From assembly GCA_044222225.1 (NCBI GenBank), contig JBGANR010000024.1:7045-71044 (forward strand): a stretch of 64,000 nucleotides of DNA, given 5' to 3'. The DNA is from JBGANR01 sp044222225. GTDB taxonomy: Bacteria; Actinomycetota; Actinomycetes; Mycobacteriales; Mycobacteriaceae. The notes below the pieces were generated by a model that made no database searches, was not told the DNA's origin, and saw only the letters and a list, made by a program, of their open reading frames with translations. Shown here piece by piece: positions 1-7,881 of this stretch (position 1 is its first letter; each line of letters begins with the position of its first letter). The translations under genes were made by a program, and so were the position numbers.

Positions 1-769
1 GGCCGCCGAGCTTCTCGGCGGCGATGGCGACGTGCTCGGCGTCGGCCACTTCGAGGTCGACGAGATCGCCGTTGACCTGCGCCTTCAGGTTGTCGGAGGT
101 GTCCGACGCGACGATCCGGCCGTTGTCGATGACGACGATCCGATCCGACAGCGCGTCGGCCTCGTCGAGGTAGTGGGTGGTGAGGAAGACCGTCGCGCCG
201 CGGTCGGTGCGGAGCCGAGAGATGTGCTCCCAGAGGTTGGCGCGGGCCTGCGGGTCGAGGCCGGTGGTCGGCTCGTCGAGGAAGATGAGTGTCGGGTCGT
301 GGATGAGCCCCATGACGATGTCGAGCCGGCGTTTCTGGCCGCCGGACATCGTCTTCGGCGTCCGCTTCCACAGGCCGTCCAGGTCGAGCTGCTCGAACAG
401 CTCGGCGCCGCGGCGACGGGCGTCGGCCTGCGACATCCCGTAGAGCATGCCGTGATCGCTGACCTCGTCGCCGGCCTGCGCGCCCGAGTACGTCGACCCC
501 GACTGGCTGACGTAGCCGATCGACCGGCGCACCATCACCGAGTCGGCGACGACGTCGTAGCCGTTGACGGTCGCCGTGCCGGACGTCGGCCGCAGCAACG
601 TCGTCAGCATCCGCAGGGTCGTGGTCTTGCCCGCGCCGTTCGGTCCGAGGAAGCCGACGACCTCGCCCTCCGCGATGTCCAGGTCGACGCCGCGGACCGC
701 ATGCACCTCCTTGAGCTTCTTCCCCTTGCCGGCGCGGAACGTCTGCGCCAGGCCGCGTGCGTGGATCAT
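1..769 (-). CDS. DrrA-type ABC exporter ATP-binding protein (partial, runs off left edge)
   Basis: ATPase subunit of a daunorubicin-resistance-type ABC exporter. It would hydrolyse ATP in the cytoplasm to power a separate membrane permease, which must lie beyond the left edge. Only the first 256 codons are visible. Seen in order: Walker A GPNGAGKTT at about residues 43-51, the signature MSGGQKRR, Walker B LIFLDEPTTGLDP and the switch region TTHYLDEAD. The ATG is preceded by GGAGGGG six bases upstream. A PadR regulator gene lies 198 bases upstream on the same strand, a frequent pairing for actinobacterial drug exporters, so regulation by that protein is likely. The transported substrate cannot be told from this subunit. 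Confidence 0.9.
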   Translation of the reverse strand, partial: MIHARGLAQTFRAGKGKKLKEVHAVRGVDLDIAEGEVVGFLGPNGAGKTTTLRMLTTLLRPTSGTATVNGYDVVADSVMVRRSIGYVSQSGSTYSGAQAGDEVSDHGMLYGMSQADARRRGAELFEQLDLDGLWKRTPKTMSGGQKRRLDIVMGLIHDPTLIFLDEPTTGLDPQARANLWEHISRLRTDRGATVFLTTHYLDEADALSDRIVVIDNGRIVASDTSDNLKAQVNGDLVDLEVADAEHVAIAAEKLGG

Positions 770-787
770 GGTCAATCCCCTCCGTCA

Positions 788-805
788 TGATCAGCGTGAT
801 GATCA
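788..805. promoter_or_regulatory. TGATCA-N6-TGATCA dyad upstream of the exporter gene
   Basis: Two copies of the self-complementary hexamer TGATCA separated by six bases lie 19-36 bases upstream of the exporter ATPase start codon. The place and symmetry suit an operator for the adjacent PadR regulator, but the sequence is not a known PadR consensus that I can cite, so this is inference. Confidence 0.3.
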
Positions 806-967
806 AACTTGAACAGTCCGAGTATCGCCACGAGCGTGCCGGGTGTCAACGCTCGTGACGACGGTGCGGAACCGTCCCCTGCATGGATAGACCAGGGGTC
901 CGACAGAAATTGAGCGGAGCCGCGGGCGCCCGCCCCGACGACCGTCGCCGGCGCTCGCCCCGGGGCG

Positions 968-1600
968 TCAGCGGCCGAGAAGCCGCAGGTAGCGCTCCCG
1001 GTCGGCGGTCATCTGATGGCTCGGGTCGTCGGCGGGCGGCGTCCAGCTCACCGGATCGATCTCGAGCTCGCCCGAGGCGACGTCCGCGATGACGCGGTCG
1101 AGCCACGCCAGTTCCGTCTCGGCACCGGCGAGCCACAGCTCCATGCCGCGGATGGCGTGCGGCGGTACGTGGTCGTGCGGCGTCTCGGCGTCGCGCAGGG
1201 CCGCGATCTGCTCGGCGAGCGATGTGCGACGGCGGCGCAGCAGCGGCAGGATCCGCTCGGCGCCCAGGAGCGGCGCCATGCCGAACGCCGTCTGGAAGTC
1301 GTCACGCCCGAACACCGTCGTCCGCACGATCGACGCCTCCAGCTGCCGGAGGAGTTCGGCGTGGCCCGCGTCGGCGAGCTCGTAGACGGCCACCGCACGG
1401 CCGCCGTCGACGAGGTCGTGCCGCACGAGCAGGCCGCGGTCGGCGAGCGCCGACAGCCCGTGATAGATCGAGCCCGGTTTGATGTTGGCCCACTCGTCGA
1501 CCCGCCAGCTCATCAGCTCGCGCCTGATCTGGTAGCCGTTCACCGGCCCGAACAGTGCGACGGCGCCCAGCAGCAGCATGCGGGTGGTCGTCGCGGCCAT
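968..1600 (-). CDS. PadR family transcriptional regulator
   Basis: DNA-binding repressor of the PadR family, 210 residues. The N-terminal winged helix (about residues 8-80) shows the family pattern: LLLGAVALFGPVNGYQIRREL followed by the recognition region IKPGSIYHGLSALADRGLL. A C-terminal helical part (about 90-180) matches the PadR dimerisation region and contains a charged stretch LLRRRRTSLAEQIAALRD. It lies directly upstream of, and is codirectional with, the DrrA-type exporter, which fits a role as its drug-responsive regulator. It is divergent from the ATP-grasp gene starting at 1714. The ligand is unknown. Confidence 0.85.
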   Translation of the reverse strand: MAATTTRMLLLGAVALFGPVNGYQIRRELMSWRVDEWANIKPGSIYHGLSALADRGLLVRHDLVDGGRAVAVYELADAGHAELLRQLEASIVRTTVFGRDDFQTAFGMAPLLGAERILPLLRRRRTSLAEQIAALRDAETPHDHVPPHAIRGMELWLAGAETELAWLDRVIADVASGELEIDPVSWTPPADDPSHQMTADRERYLRLLGR

Positions 1601-1713
1601 GCCCGGAGCGTAGGACCCCGTTTTGTATCACGCCCCACCGGGTGTGACCTGCGACGGGTGTCGCCGGATCCGCTCGACAGGCGATTGTCGGACCCGTGGT
1701 GCAGACTCTCGCT

Positions 1714-3489
1714 ATGGCGAGCACGAAGAGCCCGATCGAGGCAGCCGCGGTGACGTCCGCGGGCGCCGGCGCCGCGGTGGTCGGCACGGCACGGAAGGTC
1801 CCCGCACGTACCCGTCCCGGGCCGTCGCGGTCCGGCGGGCCGTTCGACGGCTACCCGCAGCGGCGCATCAACGCGGCGGCGTACGACGAGATGTTCGACG
1901 CCGGCGGTGAGGTCCGGGGGCCGTACCGCGGGCTGTTCCAGGCGATCGGCGACTCCGATTCCGCCGATCTCGCGGTCCGTGGCGAGGCGCTCGGCCGGGC
2001 GTTCATCGAGCAGGGGGTGACGTTCTCGCTGTCCGGCAAGGAGCGTCCGTTCCCGCTGGACATCGTGCCGCGCGTCATCTCCGCCGCCGAGTGGGCGCGG
2101 TTGGAGGAGGGCATCGCGCAGCGGGTGCGAGCGCTCGAGATGTTCCTCTCGGACGTCTACGACGAGCAGGCGATCCTGCGTGACGGCGTCGTGCCGAAGC
2201 GGCTCGTCACGAGCTGCGCGCACTTCCACCGGCAGGCGGCGCGCTTCAAACCGCCGAACGGTGTGCGGATCCACGTGGCCGGCATCGACCTCATCCGGGA
2301 CGAGAAGGGCACCTTCCGGGTGCTCGAGGACAACCTGCGCTCGCCGTCGGGCGTCTCGTACGTCATGGAGAACCGGCGGACGATGGCGCAGGTCTTCCCG
2401 GATCTGTTCGCCAGCCACCGCGTACGCGCCGTCGGCGACTACTCGTCGCACCTGCTGCGGGCGCTGCGCCGCTCGGCGGCGTTCAACGAGACCGATCCGA
2501 CGATCGTCGTGCTGACGCCCGGCCCGGCCAACTCTGCGTACTTCGAGCACTCGCTGCTCGCCCGCCAGATGGGTGTCGAGCTGGTCGAGGGGCGCGATCT
2601 GTTCTGCCGCGACAACAACGTCTACATGCGGACGACCGACGGCGAGCAGCGCGTCGACGTGGTCTACCGGCGGATCGACGACGACTACCTCGACCCCATG
2701 CAGTTCCGGCCGGACTCGGTGCTCGGCGTCGCGGGCCTGCTCAACGCGGCGCGGGCGGGCAACGTCGTCATCTCCAGCGCCGTCGGCAACGGTGTCGGCG
2801 ACGACAAGCTCATCTACACCTACGTCCCGGACATCATCCGCTACTACCTCGGCGAGGAGCCGAAGCTCGCGAACGTCGACACCCTGCGGTGCTGGCTCGA
2901 CGACGAGCGCGAGGAGGTGCTCGATCGGATCTCCGAGCTCGTGGTCAAGCCGGTGGAGGGTTCGGGCGGCTACGGCATCGTCTTCGGCTCCCGGGCGAGT
3001 GAGGACGAGCTCGCGGTGCTGCGCAAGAAGGTGATCGCCGATCCACGCGGCTGGATCGCGCAGCCCGAGGTCCAGCTGTCGACGGTGCCGACGATGGTCG
3101 GCGACGAGATGGCGCCCCGGCACGTCGACCTGCGCCCGTTCGCCGTCAACGACGGCGAGAAGGTGTGGGTGCTGCCGGGTGGGCTGACGCGCGTGGCCTT
3201 GCCGGAGGGCTCGCTCGTCGTCAACTCCAGCCAGGGCGGCGGCAGCAAGGACACCTGGGTGCTGGCGTCCCCGGCGACGACGAGCGCCGAGCAGGAGCTC
3301 GCGGGCGAGGAGGTGGTGCGCAGCCGGGATCTGCCCCCCGAACTGCGCGCCGAGCAGGGCCCGCGGCATCACCCGGGCATCGATGAACAGAAGCAACAGC
3401 AGCAGCAACAGGGATCCGTCGCGCGGCACCGTCCGTCCGCGGCCGGCGGCACGCCCGGACAAGACAGAACAGAGGGGGTGGCCCGATGA
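1714..3489 (+). CDS. Circularly permuted ATP-grasp protein (DUF404/DUF407 type)
   Basis: Predicted ATP-dependent carboxylate-amine ligase with a circularly permuted ATP-grasp fold, first gene of a three-gene overlapping operon with an alpha-E protein and a transglutaminase-like protein. Known family: such trios are predicted peptide-tag or amidoligase systems of unknown substrate. M. tuberculosis Rv2411c-Rv2409c is the homologous set as I remember it. Seen: the core runs from about residue 50 (GYPQRRINAAAYDEMF) to about 530 and includes VLEDNLRSPSGVSYVMENR, VVYRRIDDDYLDP and VVKPVEGSGGYGI. The last 60 residues are low-complexity with a run of glutamines (QKQQQQQQ). I chose the ATG at 1714; a GTG at 1696 is possible. 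Its stop overlaps the next start. Confidence 0.85.
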   Translation: MASTKSPIEAAAVTSAGAGAAVVGTARKVPARTRPGPSRSGGPFDGYPQRRINAAAYDEMFDAGGEVRGPYRGLFQAIGDSDSADLAVRGEALGRAFIEQGVTFSLSGKERPFPLDIVPRVISAAEWARLEEGIAQRVRALEMFLSDVYDEQAILRDGVVPKRLVTSCAHFHRQAARFKPPNGVRIHVAGIDLIRDEKGTFRVLEDNLRSPSGVSYVMENRRTMAQVFPDLFASHRVRAVGDYSSHLLRALRRSAAFNETDPTIVVLTPGPANSAYFEHSLLARQMGVELVEGRDLFCRDNNVYMRTTDGEQRVDVVYRRIDDDYLDPMQFRPDSVLGVAGLLNAARAGNVVISSAVGNGVGDDKLIYTYVPDIIRYYLGEEPKLANVDTLRCWLDDEREEVLDRISELVVKPVEGSGGYGIVFGSRASEDELAVLRKKVIADPRGWIAQPEVQLSTVPTMVGDEMAPRHVDLRPFAVNDGEKVWVLPGGLTRVALPEGSLVVNSSQGGGSKDTWVLASPATTSAEQELAGEEVVRSRDLPPELRAEQGPRHHPGIDEQKQQQQQQGSVARHRPSAAGGTPGQDRTEGVAR

Positions 3490-4469
3490 TGCTCGCCCGC
3501 AATGCGGAATCGATGTTCTGGATCGGCCGGTACGTCGAACGTGCGGACGACACGGCCCGCATCCTCGACGTCGCCGTCCACCAGCTCCTGGAGGACGCCA
3601 CGGTCGATCCGGACGTGACGTGCCGGCGCATGCTCAGCGTGCTGGGCCTGCCGCTACCGCCGGACGGCGTGCCGCTCGACGCGCTCGCGCTCACCGAACG
3701 GCTGGCCTACGCCGACGAGGAGGGTTCGATCCGCACCCTCGTCGGCCGGGCGCGGGAGAACGCGCGCAGTGCGCGCGAGATCACCTCGAGCGAGATGTGG
3801 GCGTGTCTGAACACCACCTACAACGGGCTCGACGTGGCCGAGCGCAGCGCCCGGCGACTGGGCCCGCACAGCTTCCTCTCCTACATCAAGAACCGCTCGG
3901 CGATGTTCGCCGGACTGGCCGACGCGACGCTCTCGCGGGACGACGGCTACCGCTTCCTGCTGCTCGGGCGGTCGGTCGAGCGCGTCGACATGACGGTGCG
4001 GATGCTGCTCTCGCGCGCCGGCGACCGCCCCGGCTCGCCGGCGTGGGTGACGGTGCTGCGTTCGGCAGGCGCACACGACACCTATCTGCGCACCTATCGC
4101 GGCGCTCTCGACGCCCCGCGCGTCGTCGAGTTCCTGCTGCTCGACAGACTGTTCCCGCGGTCGGTCTACCACGCGATCGTCGAGGCGGAGCGATCGCTGC
4201 TCGCCCTCGACGAACGGCCCGATTCGCGTGTCGGCGCCCGCGCCGAGGCGCAGCGGGTGCTGGGCCGGGCGCGAAGCGAGCTCGAGTTCCTCGATCCGGG
4301 GGTGCTGCTGGAGAATCTGCCGCAGCGACTGCTCGGATTGCAGGAGACCTGCCGCGAGTTGTCGGAGGCGGTGACGGCGCAGTACTTCTATGTGGCGCCG
4401 TATGTGACATGGGCCGACGCGCGGCAACGCGGCGCGGCTGCCCGGGACGAGGCGGAGGCGGATCTGTGA
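3486..4469 (+). CDS. Alpha-E domain protein (DUF403)
   Basis: All-helical alpha-E domain protein, 327 residues, the constant partner of the circularly permuted ATP-grasp and transglutaminase-like proteins on either side. Its biochemical role is unknown; the family is predicted to assist a peptide-ligation reaction. Typical N-terminus: MLARNAESMFWIGRYVERAD. Repeats of the same type follow (YNGLDVAERSARRLGP; GYRFLLLGRSVERVDMTVRM), each with the Arg-x-x-Glu-Arg pattern of the family. ATG overlaps the stop of the upstream gene and its own stop overlaps the next GTG, so the three genes are almost certainly translationally coupled. Confidence 0.85.
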   Translation: MMLARNAESMFWIGRYVERADDTARILDVAVHQLLEDATVDPDVTCRRMLSVLGLPLPPDGVPLDALALTERLAYADEEGSIRTLVGRARENARSAREITSSEMWACLNTTYNGLDVAERSARRLGPHSFLSYIKNRSAMFAGLADATLSRDDGYRFLLLGRSVERVDMTVRMLLSRAGDRPGSPAWVTVLRSAGAHDTYLRTYRGALDAPRVVEFLLLDRLFPRSVYHAIVEAERSLLALDERPDSRVGARAEAQRVLGRARSELEFLDPGVLLENLPQRLLGLQETCRELSEAVTAQYFYVAPYVTWADARQRGAAARDEAEADL

Positions 4470-5314
4470 CCTGGCGGCTGCGAATCGTTCATTCCACGGG
4501 CTTCGCGTACACCGCGCCCGCGTACTCGTCGTTCAACGAGGCGCGTCTGACGCCGCGCAGCGACAGCAGGCAGAGCGTCATCGTCAGCAGGGTGGAGACG
4601 ACCCCGCCGACGCGCGAGTACCGCTACACCGACTACTGGGGCACGGCCGTCACGTCGTTCGACCTGCACGCTCCGCACCGGCAGCTCGAGGTCAGGGGCG
4701 TCAGCGTCGTCGAGACGGATCCGGCGTCGGCGCCCGATCCGAACGATCTCTGCGGGTGGGACGACCTGAAGACGACGCCCGTCATCGACAGGTTCGACGA
4801 GTTCCTGCGGGCCACCGACTACGTGCCGGCGAGCAAGCGGTTGACATCGGTCGCCAAGCGGCTGGTCTCCGGCCGTTCGCCGGAGGAGGCGATCACCGCC
4901 GTGTGCCGGTGGGTGTACGACCAGATGGAGTACATGCCGGGGACGACGAGCGTGCACACCTCCGCGATGCAGGCGTACAAGACGCGCAAGGGCGTCTGCC
5001 AGGACTACGCGCACCTGTCGCTGTTGCTGCTGCGTTCGGTCGGCGTTCCGGCGCGCTACGTCTCCGGCTACCTGCATCCGGATCCGGGCGCGCAGGTCGG
5101 CACGACCGTGCAGGGGCAGAGTCACGCGTGGGTCGAGGGCTGGGCGGGGCTCTGGCTCGGCTACGACCCGACGAACGACGTCCCGATCGGGGAGCGGCAC
5201 GTCACCGTCGGCGTCGGACGCGACTACGCCGACGTCGCACCGCTCAAGGGCGTCTACATCGGTGGCGGCGCGACGGATCTCGACGTCGTCGTGGACATCA
5301 CCCGGCTGGCCTGA
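4466..5314 (+). CDS. Transglutaminase-like cysteine protease/ligase
   Basis: Transglutaminase-family enzyme, 282 residues from a GTG that overlaps the alpha-E stop codon (GTGA). An N-terminal beta-rich domain (about 1-85, starting TWRLRIVHSTGF) is followed by the papain-like transglutaminase core. The catalytic triad is visible as Cys178 in KGVCQDYAH, His220 in QSHAWVEGW and Asp234 in GYDPTND. In this operon type the enzyme probably cleaves or transfers peptide amide bonds made by the ATP-grasp partner; the substrate is not known. No signal peptide is seen, so it is cytoplasmic. A strong hairpin lies just after the stop. Confidence 0.88.
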   Translation: MTWRLRIVHSTGFAYTAPAYSSFNEARLTPRSDSRQSVIVSRVETTPPTREYRYTDYWGTAVTSFDLHAPHRQLEVRGVSVVETDPASAPDPNDLCGWDDLKTTPVIDRFDEFLRATDYVPASKRLTSVAKRLVSGRSPEEAITAVCRWVYDQMEYMPGTTSVHTSAMQAYKTRKGVCQDYAHLSLLLLRSVGVPARYVSGYLHPDPGAQVGTTVQGQSHAWVEGWAGLWLGYDPTNDVPIGERHVTVGVGRDYADVAPLKGVYIGGGATDLDVVVDITRLA

Positions 5315-5319
5315 TCCGA

Positions 5320-5348
5320 GTCGGGCGGCCGGCATCCGGCCGCCCGAC
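5320..5348. terminator. Bidirectional hairpin between convergent genes
   Basis: A perfect 13-bp stem (GTCGGGCGGCCGG paired with its complement) closes a 3-base CAT loop midway between the stop codons of the transglutaminase gene and prpB, which converge here. There is no T tract, as is usual for actinobacterial hairpin terminators. Confidence 0.7.
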
Positions 5349-5361
5349 GCCGCGGATCGCG

Positions 5362-6279
5362 TCAGGCGTCCCGGTTCCCGTCCAGCGTGAAGTCGTGGAT
5401 CGACGCGTCGAAGGCGTTGTAGTCCTCGTATCGGACGAGTTCGTAGAGCCGAGCGCGGGTCGCCATCTCCGGGACGAGGCTCTGCTGGGTTCCGGTGTCG
5501 CGGATCGTGGCGAGCGCACGCTCGATCGCCCCGAGCGCGATGCGCAGCGTCGTCACCGGATAGATGACGACGTCGTAGCCGAGGCGTTCGAGGCTGGCGG
5601 CATCGAGCAGCTCGGACTTGCCGAACTCGGTCATGTTGGCGAGCAGCGGGACGTCGACGGCGTCGCGGAAGCGGGCGAACTCGTCGGCGTCGGCCAGCGC
5701 CTCGATGAAGATCATGTCGGCCCCCGCGGCGACGTACTCGCGAGCGCGGGCGACGGCACCGTCGAAGCCCTCGACGGCGCGCGCGTCGGTGCGGGCGCAG
5801 ACGACGAAGTCCGGGTCGCTGCGGGCTGTGATCGCGGCGGCGATGCGACGTGCGGCCTCGGCGGTCGAGACGAGGGCCTTCCCGTCGAGGTGGCCGCAGC
5901 GCTTGGGATTGACCTGGTCTTCGAGATGGATGCCGGCGACCCCGGCCCGCTCGAATTGGCCGACGGTCCGCGCGACGTTGGCGGGCTCGCCGAAGCCGGT
6001 GTCGGCGTCGACGAGCACCGGCAACGATGTGGCCGCCGCGATCTGCGCGGACCGTCCAACGACCTCGGTCGCCGTGGTGAGGCCGATGTCGGGCAACGCG
6101 AGATCCGCCGAGAGCGCGGCGCCGGAGACGTAGACGCCGTCGAAGCCGGCCTCCTGCACGGCGCGGGCGACGAGCGGCGAGAACGCGCCCGGATAGCGCA
6201 GCAGACGGCCGGCCGCCAACTGCTCGCGCAGCCTGCGGGCGGCGCTCGGACCTCGCCCCGGGCCGCCGCCGGCGCTCAC
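5362..6279 (-). CDS. prpB: 2-methylisocitrate lyase
   Basis: Methylisocitrate lyase of the methylcitrate cycle: splits 2-methylisocitrate into pyruvate and succinate, the last step of propionyl-CoA disposal. The 305-residue protein has the isocitrate-lyase superfamily TIM barrel. Markers: YPGAFSPLVARAVQEAGFDGVYVSGAA near the N-terminus, DADTGFG (Mg-binding Asp), HLEDQVNPKRCGH with the catalytic KRCGH loop, and CARTDAR. The GTG start overlaps the stop of prpD (GTGA), showing translational coupling. A methylcitrate synthase (prpC), often third in such operons, is not next to it. Confidence 0.93.
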   Translation of the reverse strand: MSAGGGPGRGPSAARRLREQLAAGRLLRYPGAFSPLVARAVQEAGFDGVYVSGAALSADLALPDIGLTTATEVVGRSAQIAAATSLPVLVDADTGFGEPANVARTVGQFERAGVAGIHLEDQVNPKRCGHLDGKALVSTAEAARRIAAAITARSDPDFVVCARTDARAVEGFDGAVARAREYVAAGADMIFIEALADADEFARFRDAVDVPLLANMTEFGKSELLDAASLERLGYDVVIYPVTTLRIALGAIERALATIRDTGTQQSLVPEMATRARLYELVRYEDYNAFDASIHDFTLDGNRDA

Positions 6280-7781
6280 GAGAAGATCCCGCCCGGAGTC
6301 GCGGGCGCCGTCTGAAGCACCGCATCCGGCACCCGGACGTTGAGCCGGCGCAGCTCTCCGGCGGGCAGATCGCGCAGCTCCCGGGCGGCCGCCAGGAAAC
6401 GCTCCTGCTCGGCCGGCTCCACGACGCCCTCGGCGAGCGTCGCGAACTTGGCCTCGTAGTCGGCTCGCCCGAAGGGACGCGCGCCGAGCGGATGGGCGTC
6501 GGCGACGGCGAGCTCGTCCTCGATGACGCTGCCGTCGGTCAGGGTGACGACGGCCCGCGCCCCGAACGCCTTCTCGGCCGGGTCGGCGCTGTGGTAGCGG
6601 CGCGTCCATTCCGGATCCTCGGCGGTGGAGATCCGGCGCCAGAGGTCGACGGTGTCCGGACGCGTCGCACGCTCGGGCGCGTACGAGTGCTCGTGGTGCC
6701 ACTCGCCGTCCTGCAGGGCGACGGCGAAGATGTACATCGCCGAGTGGTCGAGCGTCTCGCGCGACGCCGTCGGGTCGAACTTCTGCGGATCGCCGGATCC
6801 GGTGCCGATGACGACGTGCGTGTGGTGGCTGGTGTGCAGCACGATGCTCGCCACCTGCGCGAGGTCGCCGATCCGTTCCCGCAGCCGGAACGCCAGGTCG
6901 ATCGGCGCCTGGCTCTGGTACTCGGCGCTGTGCGCCTTGGTGTAGCTGTCGAGAATCGCGCGCTTGGACTCGCCCGGCCCGGGCAGCGGCACGGTGTAGA
7001 CGGCGTCGGGGCCCGACAGCAGCCAGGCGATGACGCCGTCCTCGCCCTCGTAGATCGGCGCGGGTGCGCGCTCGCCGCGCATCGCCCGGTCGACGGCCTC
7101 GATCGCCACCTTGCCCGCCCACGCCGGCGCGTACGCCTTCCAACTCGAGATCAGTCCCTTGCGGGACTGCCGAGTCGCCGTCGTCAGATGCAGCGCCTGC
7201 GCCACCGCCTGGGCGATCACCTCCGGATCCAGGCGCAGCAGTGTGCCGATGCCGGCTGCGGCGCTCGGACCGAGGTGCGCGACGTGGTCGATCTTGTGTT
7301 CGTGCAGGCAGATGCCCCGCACCAGGTCGATCTGGATCTCGTAGGCGGTGGCGAGCGCTCGTACGAGGTCGTCACCGGAGCGGCCGAGCTGCTGGGCGAC
7401 GGCGACGATCGGCGGGATGTTGTCACCGGGATGCGAATAGTCCGCTGCCAGGAAGGTGTCGTGGAAGTCGAGCTCGCGGACGGCGACGCCGTTCGCGTAC
7501 GCCGCCCATTCGGCCGAGACCAGGGCGCCGGTGCCGAAGACCGTCGCGCCGTCCGGGTTCCGGTGCGCCAGGGCCTGCCGCCGTGCGACGGCGACGGGCC
7601 GCCGGACGACGGACGCCGCCGACACCCCGGCGTTGTCGATGATCCGGTTGACGATCATCGCCGCGACGTCGTCGTCGACGGGCACCGGATCGGCGGCCAC
7701 CGCCGCGATGCGGTGCGCCAGTTGATCCGCCGTCGGCAGGTGCTCAGCCGACGGGTACGTCCGCACGAGGTGATCGATCAT
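6276..7781 (-). CDS. prpD: 2-methylcitrate dehydratase (MmgE/PrpD family)
   Basis: 2-methylcitrate dehydratase, which converts 2-methylcitrate to 2-methyl-cis-aconitate in the cytoplasm. The 501-residue length suits the family. Seen: helical N-terminal domain with ANGVAVRELDFHDTFL and HPGDNIPPIVAVAQ, the run SRKGLISSWKAYAPAWAGK (substrate pocket) and AEYQSQAPIDLAFRLRE. I chose the ATG at 7781 because GGAG sits five bases upstream; another ATG lies three codons upstream. First gene of a prpD-prpB operon, divergent from lepA with a gap of about 100 bases. No dedicated PrpR-type regulator gene is visible nearby. Confidence 0.93.
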   Translation of the reverse strand: MIDHLVRTYPSAEHLPTADQLAHRIAAVAADPVPVDDDVAAMIVNRIIDNAGVSAASVVRRPVAVARRQALAHRNPDGATVFGTGALVSAEWAAYANGVAVRELDFHDTFLAADYSHPGDNIPPIVAVAQQLGRSGDDLVRALATAYEIQIDLVRGICLHEHKIDHVAHLGPSAAAGIGTLLRLDPEVIAQAVAQALHLTTATRQSRKGLISSWKAYAPAWAGKVAIEAVDRAMRGERAPAPIYEGEDGVIAWLLSGPDAVYTVPLPGPGESKRAILDSYTKAHSAEYQSQAPIDLAFRLRERIGDLAQVASIVLHTSHHTHVVIGTGSGDPQKFDPTASRETLDHSAMYIFAVALQDGEWHHEHSYAPERATRPDTVDLWRRISTAEDPEWTRRYHSADPAEKAFGARAVVTLTDGSVIEDELAVADAHPLGARPFGRADYEAKFATLAEGVVEPAEQERFLAAARELRDLPAGELRRLNVRVPDAVLQTAPATPGGIFS

Positions 7782-7881
7782 GCGCTCCATCCTCGCGCAT
7801 GCTCGGGTGGAACCGGCACGAACGGCGCGTGCCGTCGACTGTGGGAAACTGGCGGGGCACCGGTTCCGCATCAACGCAGGA

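Noticed and set aside
3383..4465. A fusion of an upstream domain to the transglutaminase-like protein
   Set aside because: The frame is open upstream only because of GC-rich composition; it overlaps the alpha-E gene completely and the GTG at 4466 gives the normal family length.
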